From Nelumbo lutea (lineage: Eukaryota; Streptophyta; Magnoliopsida; Proteales; Nelumbonaceae), in assembly GCA_022828595.1 (NCBI GenBank), contig JAKGHH010000008.1, positions 23,552,378-23,616,377 on the forward strand: DNA of 64,000 bases, written 5' to 3'. Below, piece after piece: positions 56,368 through 64,000 of this stretch; the stretch's first letter is position 1; each line of letters begins with the position of its first letter. The position numbers and the translations under genes were made by a program. The notes beneath the pieces are model-generated. The model saw only the letters and a list, made by a program, of their open reading frames with translations. It had not been told where the DNA came from and did no database searches.

Positions 56368-59300
56368 TAGATGCTGTCCATTTGGGTTCACAGCAGGGAT
56401 GGCGGTTTTCTGAACTGCCAATGCTTCAAATCTGAGTTCCATGTTGCAATGTAGATGTAGATGCTATCAACCTGATGTTCGAACTTGGGAGTGTTTGGAG
56501 CAGAGCAAAGCTCGAAGAAATGGGGACTGGTTGCTAGCTTGCTGCTACTGGAGTATAGCTCGAAGAAATGAAGACGTCATCACGCTGCTGAGAGATAGTT
56601 GAGAACAGAGCATGGGGAGATGTCGTTGCCTTGCCGGTCTCCAGATCATTGCTTGAGTGTAGATTGTAGAAGCGCCACCATCATCCGCCATTGTGAAGGG
56701 GATTAGGTCTTCGAACTTCAGACAAAACAGGGATGAGTTTGAATGAACATTTGGGCTGGGGTTAGAAATATTATATTTTAAATAATATATATTATTAATA
56801 TTTTTATATATTGTTGGGCCAGGCCAGGTTTTTTTGTGAAACCCTGAGCCTCGCCTGAAATCAGGTTGGGCTTAGATAATAGGGCCCGAGCCTAGGCCCA
56901 TGGACCTATTAACATGTTCAAGCCCGACCGCGGCTGGGTCAAGTTGTTAGGCTACTCGGCCCATGAACAAGTCTACTATCAATTAAATCACCACCAATTG
57001 GTTATCATGATAAACAGTTGATTTATGTTTTTCTCATAATATATAAAGGTATAAGTTTGAAACTTAAAAACTAAAAAGAAAAAGAGAATTGTCTTTTCCT
57101 CCCATTCCCATTCCCCTTCCCTCTCCCTTGTCATTGTTTTTCCCTCCCTTCCATTTGTATCCCAACCCTAGTTTGTTAATCTCAAATACAAAGGATGATC
57201 TAATAAGCCGCTTTACAGACGTACTATTAGATCCATACAGTTAGTTGTAAGATCAGAGGACGTTAAGGATGAAATTAATTGCCAATGCAGAATGATAGTT
57301 AAATTTTGGAGCAGTGTTTTTGAACTGTCATTGATCCAGACGGTTGGAATGTTCGGCCTAAGAACCAGGCAATCGATTATGTTGTTTCTTGGCCAAAACC
57401 AATTGACTTGGTCAATGACTCGTTGTTCTCAGCAGTTGAGTCGTAATTTCAGACAACGTTTTTTGACCTTTTTATTTTAATTTATTTTTTATTTTTTATT
57501 TTAATTGGAACTAACCATATGTACAATGACCTATTACACTTTAATCTCTCTCTCTCTCTCAATAACTCTATACAATAAATACACCAGTACGCCATAATAT
57601 AATCATTTGTCGTAATCATATGCATTCTGATACATAAACTTTCTCTTCTTAGTGTACGTTTGCCATAACTTCTAAAATTGATTATCAACAATTATATATT
57701 TATAAATATTAAACATTTGATTATACATACACATTTTAGTTCTATTATTTTTCAATGATTACTAATTTTATCCTCATATCTCGCAATTTATATAAACAAT
57801 AAAAGTATAATTTTTAGGGAGAACGACTGTTCAATCCACCTCATCAGAATTCTTAGTTTCACCGTACAGGTGGAATGAATCCTAATTACGGATTTGACAT
57901 CAATCCACAGACAGGATGCGATTTATAGAAGGGCTACTAGAAGACTACGGGGGACTGACTTCAGAATTCTGCAGTGGACTGTAATGTACTTTTCCGTATT
58001 TTCTATGTGCAAAACTTATTTAAAATTATATAAACCTTAAATATATTATCATTAATATATTTTTCATAATTTATTATAATTTCCAGCATATCCATGCATA
58101 TCTTAATTTTTTTTACCATATCTAACTTTTCAATGCATTGAAGCTTGAGTAGGGGGTGTACATGTAAAACAGCCCTTAATTTCATGTCAATGGTTTTTTA
58201 TTAGATCTAAGCCCCTGTCATTTTCAGGCATGGTTCAAAGTATCGATATGATACGCCCGATACGGGGCATATTTTATCGTATCTTTTGGAAAATATATGG
58301 TCCGAAACGCCTATTTCTAGGTGTTTTGGACCCCCAATTTTTTTAATAATAAAAAATATGCTAAAAGCTTCCCAAAAAACCAAGATGTGAAAAAAACTAA
58401 AAAAAAAAGTTTCAGCCATTTCTAAGTACCGATGCGATATGACCGAAACTCATATCTATCGATACTTTGAACCTTGTTTTCAGGTAAATTGGGGAGTGGG
58501 GGGTGGGGTTGGTCAACGAGCATTTTTTTCTAGGTAAATATGGGACTCACTATAATGGCACTTTCTCCCCGATAAGTCATTTACCTAAATAACTGATTTA
58601 CCTCAAAACCAAAGGGGCCTAAATAGAATTAAAGGTCGTTTATTAAAATGCCTCTATGGTTTATTAAAGGTCATTTATTAAAAGGCCCCTATATTTTTAT
58701 GAATTTACTAAAACTTATCCTATAGTTTGCAATCAATTTACTTAATCAAACTTCTACTAAATAAAAGTGGAAAATGACAGTTTTAACACTAACATCCATT
58801 CAAATAAATTTAATAAAAAAACAAAAATACCATTTTGCCCCTTGTAAAACACAAAAAAAACTCTTTTTCTCTAACTGGTCAATTTTATTTTCTATACAAA
58901 AAAGTGTTAGGGGAAAACTTTATTTTATGGACCAAATTATCCTCGGTTATGAATCCACTCATGACTCTCTCTCTCTCTCTCTCTCATTCTTGTTCCCTCA
59001 GTGGCTCACTCACTGTTCATAGGTGATGAAGAAAAACAACAAGCACCGCTCCGCTACTAGATTGAAGCACTGTACGAATGATGTTGAATCCATGAAGTAA
59101 CAAGATTTTCTTTTGAAGACCTTTCCATTTTGTTTTCAGTTTTCATCAAGGTTTTAAAAACCAACCCTGAAACAGAACCATTGTGGGCTGTGGCCACCAG
59201 CTTCTGGGTTTGTGGTTCGACTGTCCAAGTCAAATGGTTCGGATTGGTTTCATTATTAGGGCAAATTAATCTTCTAGACTTTTAAGTAATTAGGTTTGCA

Positions 59301-59375
59301 TGAGAAGCTGTGGTTGTCGGTTGAGAAAGAAAGATAGAAGAAGAAATGAAGGAAAGAGAAAGAAAGAAAGAAAAA
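55346..59375. other. Intergenic, repeats only
   Basis: No gene recognised. Microsatellites: (TA)n 55577-55603, (GA)n 56333-56363, (TC)n 57546-57560 and 58966-58984. A GAACCGG-family copy lies near 57310-57480. 58231-58480 is a GTATCGG-family foldback. 56230-56950 has GCTCGAAGAAATG-type duplicated stretches (near 56510 and 56558). Confidence 0.5.
58231..58480. mobile_element. GTATCGG-family foldback element, 250 bp
   Basis: GGTTCAAAGTATCGATATGA at the left is inverted at the right as TATCGATACTTTGAACC. It is the same family as 27867-29165. Confidence 0.65.
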
Positions 59376-59805
59376 GGGGTGGATTGTGGAACTATAGGAG
59401 AAGGCGATTCTCTTAGTGATGAGATCCTTATTGCACTTGAAGGAATTCGAAGAACAAAGGAATTAAATATCAGCCGTTTGATCCTGGAAGGTGATTCAAA
59501 GGTGGTGGTTAGATGGCTGAAGAAAGAGGACAGCAGATTATGGCACTTTAACAATGAAAAGAAGCAATTCTTATGGTTATGCAGGGACATTGAGATACAA
59601 TTCAATTGGGTGAAGAGGAATGCCAACTCATTTGCGGATGGAATGGCTAAGCAAAGGGTGAATAGGGAGTCAGTCTTTTGGGCTAGTCTTTAATTTTTTC
59701 CCTTTGTATTCTGTTTTTGGGGAGCTAAGATATTTTATCTCCCCTCCTGTATCCATAATCTCTCTTTTCTTTTAATTTTAATAAAGCTGATGTTATTGAT
59801 AAAAA
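59376..59805 (+). pseudogene. 5'-truncated LINE end: RNase H fragment and A-rich tail
   Basis: A frame ending at 59693 reads SDEILIALEGIRRTKELNIS, LILEGDSKVVVRWLKK, QFNWVKRNANSFADGMAKQ and SVFWASL: the C-terminal half of the RNase H domain at the end of plant L1 LINEs. It is followed by a T-rich 3' UTR-like stretch, AATAAAGCTGATGTTATTGA and an A-rich tail near 59800. The conserved D and the ..NSFAD..A end are intact, but everything upstream is missing. Confidence 0.8.
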
Positions 59806-61604
59806 AAGAAAAAACAAAAGAAAAAAGAAAGAAGAGAAGAGAAGAGAAGAAAAAAAAAAAAAAGGAAAAGGAGAGAAAGGAAGGACGGATGAGGAGGAAG
59901 AGGGGAGAAGAGGGAAGAGATGGAAGAGAATCTCAGATCTGAGATCTGATTTCTCTCCAATCTCCAACCTCTGCAATTTTCTTCTTCTTCTTCTCTGCTG
60001 TATCTGGGATCTATTGATCTTGGATCTGAGTTCTTCTCTCTCTGCTGTACCCGCGAATCACTATCAAAACCGAATGGGTCAATGCTTCTCTGACCAAGTC
60101 AATTCAATGAGTTTTGGCCAGGAATGGATTAAGGGTGAAACAGAACTGGCTGCCTGGACGCTTTCCAGGCTGAATGGTCCAACCATTGAGCTCAACAGTA
60201 CAAAAACACTGGTTTTCACTGCCTTCCAAGTTCCTAATTTGGAAAGAATCTGAACTCTGATCCACTCTCAACTATTCTCTTTATCTGTGCAAAACCAGTA
60301 AGACATTTTGATAGATGTCGTGCAATCATTATCGATTATCTGTTACTGAATTAACTCTAATGAGAGATTGAGAGTTAATCCTTTGGTTCTAGTTCTACAT
60401 GCGAATATTTGGTTTCTAAACCCAGATGGGAATCTAACATTTCACCAACACCAATGACTTCCAAATATTCGCATGCAGAACTTGACATGATAAAATCAAA
60501 TACCTATACACCACCTAAATGGTGCAATTCCACCTTTTCCGTGCGCTAATAACTCCTAAATCAAATACATACGATTCGTTGGATTGGATTTGAAAGGGGT
60601 GATCATTTTCAGTGCAGCACAGAAATTCTGGGCTTGGGCCTAGGTGTTGAGTTCTTTTCCAGCCCGGGCCTGGAGCAGGCCTGAGCCCAACACTTCGGAC
60701 CCAGTCCACACATTTATGTTTATATATAAAATGACTTATATAATACAGACTATATATGATATTTCATATACATATACATATACACAGGCCCAGGCCAGCC
60801 CAGCTCATGATCACCCCTACCTAGACATCCATCACTTCATAATATTGTAAATTCAAAACCTTGAAAGTAATGAAAAGAAAAAAAATAAAGATTATGATTA
60901 GGAACAGTATCTCTGAGTTTAGCTGTGGATAATCGCAATGCAGTAACCACTGAAGATATTCCACCATCATTAATCCAAATTTTGATCAAAACAAATAATT
61001 GTATTCAGAAAAGAAAGAAAGTCGTTCTAACCATTTGCACTGGAAGAATATCAACATTTACATTTTAACAATTTCAAAAATATGCAAAAAAATATTGGAA
61101 GTAAAAAAAAAAAGAATATAGATGACAATATAAAAGAACGAAGGCAAAGAAAAGAAAAACAAACTACTATTCTGAAACTTTTGAGACATATTTACAACGA
61201 ACGGAATGTGAATATTTTACAAGTTGCCTGCCAAAATTCTAGTATATTGCCTATTCCCTGTCTGCCAAATAAAACAAAATCCAGATTTAGATAAATGACA
61301 TAGAAGAGTAAGACGATGAAAATTAGGGTGGGGGAATAGGTCAGAAGATACCTCTTAGATACAAGTGCCCCCTTCTTTTCAGTTTGCAGCTGATCAAAAT
61401 TGTTTCACCATCCTTGTCCCCTTTCAGTTTAAATTATCGTACACACATTTCTTCATCAACAAAACCTTCTGTGCTGGCGTTTCAAATTTGTCATTTTGGC
61501 TCTTGGTTCTTAAACTATGATGGACCAACCACATATTTCTATATCCCTTGAGAAGGGGAAGTTGCTCTTGTTTACCAACAAAATATAATGTCCACAACAT
61601 TAAG
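59806..61604. other. Intergenic / formin 3' flank
   Basis: 59806-59930 is a purine-rich simple repeat; 59985-60050 a pyrimidine-rich stretch. A 79-codon frame at 60014-60253 has no domain. 60600-60810 has GGCCTGGGCCC-type repeat sequence around a (TA)-rich core. The part nearest 61604 is probably the formin 3' UTR, since the stop codon is at 61605-61607. Confidence 0.4.
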
Positions 61605-61789
61605 TCATTTTACACTGCCATGGTTGATGCGAGCCTGTGATAATTGTTCAGAATTTCTTTGAGCAGCATTCTTGGTTTTCTCATTTTCCGCTTCCTTCAA
61701 TGCTTTCTTCTTTTCAAGCTCACTCTGCTTGATGTTTTCTTCATGGGCCCGTTCAAACATTCTCACAAAGTTGAGTAGTGTAGCAACAA
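61605..61789 (-). CDS. Formin (FH2) last coding exon, partial gene
   Basis: Formins nucleate and elongate actin filaments. After an acceptor (CTATTTCAG at 61798-61790) the exon begins mid-codon and reads VATLLNFVRMFERAHEENIK, then QSELEKKKALKEAENEKTK, ending in HGSVK and TGA. This is the C-terminal helix of the FH2 domain with its basic coiled tail, most like plant class II formins. The preceding exon, expected to end in a segment like CPFEQ, is not found up to 64000. The gene therefore extends beyond the right edge on the minus strand, or the exon is an isolated remnant. The intact frame and acceptor favour a real exon. Confidence 0.8.
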
Positions 61790-62849
61790 CTGAAATAGAC
61801 ACGTGAAGTGAAGGAAATACATGTGCAAAGGAAGCATAGGTGTAAATATTCTCAAAATAATGTATTTAAATTAATAAGCAGATTTGATTCGGCATAAAAA
61901 ATGTCAAACTACATAAACTAAGTCAACAAATAAATATAAATTTAACAAGTGACGGTAAATACCCAATGCATTTTCTGCATTTGTTTTGTTGCAATATGCT
62001 TATGACGGTAAATCTTCAAAATTTTGCCTAGATAGCTCATCAAAGTTCTCAATTACCATTGGCACTACAACTCATTTAAATTCTTCCTTTGTGGTCCCTA
62101 AATACATCCTCCACTCCTTAATTGTCCTGGATTGCCAAGCAAGATGCCATCTAAATTCTTTTTTTTTTTTTAACTCTCCTTTCAAGTCCTTCTAAACTCT
62201 AACTATTATGTGTCTTTCAGGAGAAAATAGAAATCTTGACAATGTAAACCACTCCCACCCCCTCAATATAGAATTTGGGTATTCAAGTGATACAATCCAT
62301 GAAAGGCATCTTTGTTTCTTAAAATATGTATGGATCTGCTGAAGGACATAGGAAGGTTAGGTGCAAAATTTGTGGACACACTGATCAATTAAAAAAATGC
62401 TAATCAAGGGGAACTTCTTAAAGTGAAATGTTTTAGCGCCTTGTTGGGAGGCTTGTTATGTTGATGTATGATCATGCTGACAATATCATATGTTGTCAAC
62501 GTGGTTAGCCAATACGTGCATCAACCATGCGTTCTTCATCTTGACTCTAAAGATATTTCTTATTATACTTAAGGTTATTCCTGATAATGGAGTTTTATGT
62601 GCCAATCATGATCACCTCAGTGTCAAAGCATATAAGACGCAGATTGGGCTGCAGCTATTGATGATATACGTTCAATTTCAAGCAACTACACCTTTGTAGG
62701 AGGTAATTTAGGGTCGTGGAGAAGCAAAAAGTAGTATGTTGTACCTAGATCAAGTGTTGAACCAAAGTTTTTTATCAGAAACTTAGACAAATTTATAACT
62801 TAAAAGGAGAATAGTAGAACACCACCTTTCAAATTTATAACCCAAGTTT
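61790..62849. other. Probable formin intron sequence
   Basis: AT-rich, no exon recognised. A 69-codon frame at 62490-62699 has no domain. GAACACCACCTTTCAAATT near 62817 recurs as CAACACCACCTTTCAAATTG near 62909, just inside the integrase remnant. Confidence 0.4.
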
Positions 62850-63075
62850 TTTGCTAGTGATTGGCCAAACAATGGATGAAGTGGTTACCTTGGGCCAAAC
62901 TATGGTACAACACCACCTTTCAAATTGTAACTGAAATAGTTCCATTTCAACCACTCTATGGTTGTGAAACACCATCCATTCTCCCTTATGAATTGGGATC
63001 TATAGCTGTTGCTTCACCTGAGGAACATTTACTGAGATGGATCCAGTTTTACAAGAGAATGGAGGCATGTTGAAT
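62850..63075 (+). pseudogene. Chromovirus integrase C-terminal fragment
   Basis: QWMKWLPWAKLWYNTTFQ, then PFQPLYGCETPSILPYELGS and SPEEHLL: the end of a Ty3/gypsy integrase core and its GPY/F-side linker. It is closed by a stop after about 70 codons, and no RT or protease lies upstream in the window. Confidence 0.82.
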
Positions 63076-63179
63076 TTCAAGTGGATGACTGGTCTACATC
63101 AGACTACAACCCTATAGACAATCCTCACTGGCTGCTTGTCCATACCACAAACTATCCCCTAGATACTATGAGCCTTTTC

Positions 63180-63540
63180 TTATTCTAGCTTGGATTGGCC
63201 CAATCACCCATAAACTTGAACTTTTGGCAAACTCTAAAATGCATTCCATTTTCCATGTTGCTATATTGAAGAAGTGTGTGCAAGGAACCAAAGTAGCACG
63301 TACTTCTTTGTCAGATACAAATGTTGAGGGCAAGCTGATAGTTGAGCCCAAGCATATTATGGATTTCCACCAGGACCATCAAGAATGGAAGGTCATCATT
63401 GAGGCTCTAGTAGAATGATTGGTTTATCTACAAATGATGCTACCTGGGAAGACCTCCCCAAACTTCGGCTTGATTACCCAACTTTTGACATTGAGCACAA
63501 GGTCCATCTTAAAGGGGATGGGAAACATAGGCCCATATCA
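63180..63540 (+). pseudogene. Chromovirus integrase tail with chromodomain, frameshifted
   Basis: ANSKMHSIFHVAILKKCV is the HPVFHVSLLK-like block before a chromodomain; after a frameshift near 63420, NDATWEDLPKLRLDYPTFDI is the chromodomain signature. This places the element among the chromovirus branch of Ty3/gypsy. Stops and the frame change make it inactive. Confidence 0.8.
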
Positions 63541-63600
63541 TAGGGTGTCTCAACTCAATCCACTTGCAAACACATTGCTTACGTTTATGGTAGGAGGCCA

Positions 63601-64000
63601 TGTCAGCAGCCACACGTCTAAGACAGTTAGAAAGATTAAAATGTATGAATCAATATAACAGAATATTCAGAAGAAAGAGATGATGTTATAAATACCTAAC
63701 CCAAGCAGGAGAAGGCAGAGAAGTTAGACCCAAACTTTCTCCCTTCCTTTCTTTTCCCCACCCCACCATTTTTAGGAGGTTAGCTCTCCCTTGAAGATTT
63801 GCTCTTTGATAGGCAGTAACCTATCAATATTCCTTCAAGTATGGTATTGTATTATATTCCTTCAAGTTAAGTGAACATATTTTGTAAGGTGTCTTACAAC
63901 ATGAATTTCTTCTCCCTATGCCTATCACCCCCCTGTGAATGGATTGAATTATTTGGAGTGGTCTAAGGGTATAAAACTTTATCTTACAACAAGAGGGAAA
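63601..64000 (+). repeat. Probable 3' LTR of the chromovirus, cut by the window end
   Basis: A purine-rich GGTAGGAGGCCA precedes TGTCAGCAGCC, a plausible polypurine tract and TG start. TATAAATA at 63687-63694 fits the LTR promoter. The CA end is not within the window. Confidence 0.6.

Noticed and set aside
60014..60253. 79-codon plus-strand ORF
   Set aside because: No domain, no splice support; follows a pyrimidine-rich repeat and may be chance.
1..64000. An undescribed multi-gene system
   Set aside because: The four genes belong to unrelated, known families on different strands with kilobases of repeats between them; nothing ties them together functionally.

Overview
This is nuclear DNA from a flowering plant. 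The protein-coding genes have short exons with GT..AG introns, and they belong to land-plant families: a group IIa WRKY factor, a reticulon-like B protein, a CRM-domain RNA-binding protein and a plant formin. The transposons (Tat-lineage and chromovirus Ty3/gypsy, L1-type LINEs, tRNA-derived SINEs, Tourist and Mutator-like MITEs) are also typical of plants. Gene density is about one per 16 kb and the background is AT-rich. The species cannot be named from the sequence. No bacterial feature, CRISPR array or viral genome is present.

Layout. 1-1462 (+): a four-exon WRKY40-like gene. 1463-12440: intergenic, with three Tourist-like MITEs with TTA/TAA target duplications, a LINE 3' tail, a broken tRNA-Arg copy and other low-complexity repeats. 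12441-15763 (-): a complete nine-exon reticulon-like gene of 683 codons; most of its reticulon domain lies in small exons that have no long ORF. 15764-33600: gene-free, with SINEs, foldback elements and a 544-bp palindromic Mutator-type MITE with a perfect 9-bp duplication. 33600-35660 (-): a decayed L1-type LINE. 36043-42795 (-): a four-exon organellar CRM-domain gene of 379 codons; its introns carry a LINE/SINE tail, a foldback element and an exact 254-bp tandem duplication. 44091-44562 (+): a frameshifted fragment of an ARM-repeat gene, ending at the edge of an LTR retrotransposon. 44563-52547 (-): a rearranged Tat-type Ty3/gypsy retrotransposon. 52548-61604: mostly repeats, including a plastid 23S rRNA fragment, a three-copy 158-bp tandem repeat and a truncated LINE end. 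61605-61789 (-): the last coding exon of a formin gene that continues beyond the right edge. 62850-64000 (+): remains of a chromovirus, apparently inside a formin intron.

The most unusual structure is the Ty3/gypsy locus. It has a shared central LTR flanked by a primer-binding site on one side and a polypurine tract on the other, so it is a collapsed tandem of two elements. The left unit keeps gag, protease, RT and dual RNase H but has lost integrase. The right unit keeps only an antisense-strand ORF with its own TATA box, plus 26 bases of its outer LTR. No gene set in this window looks like an undescribed cooperating system. The notable observations concern genome structure and retrotransposon biology.
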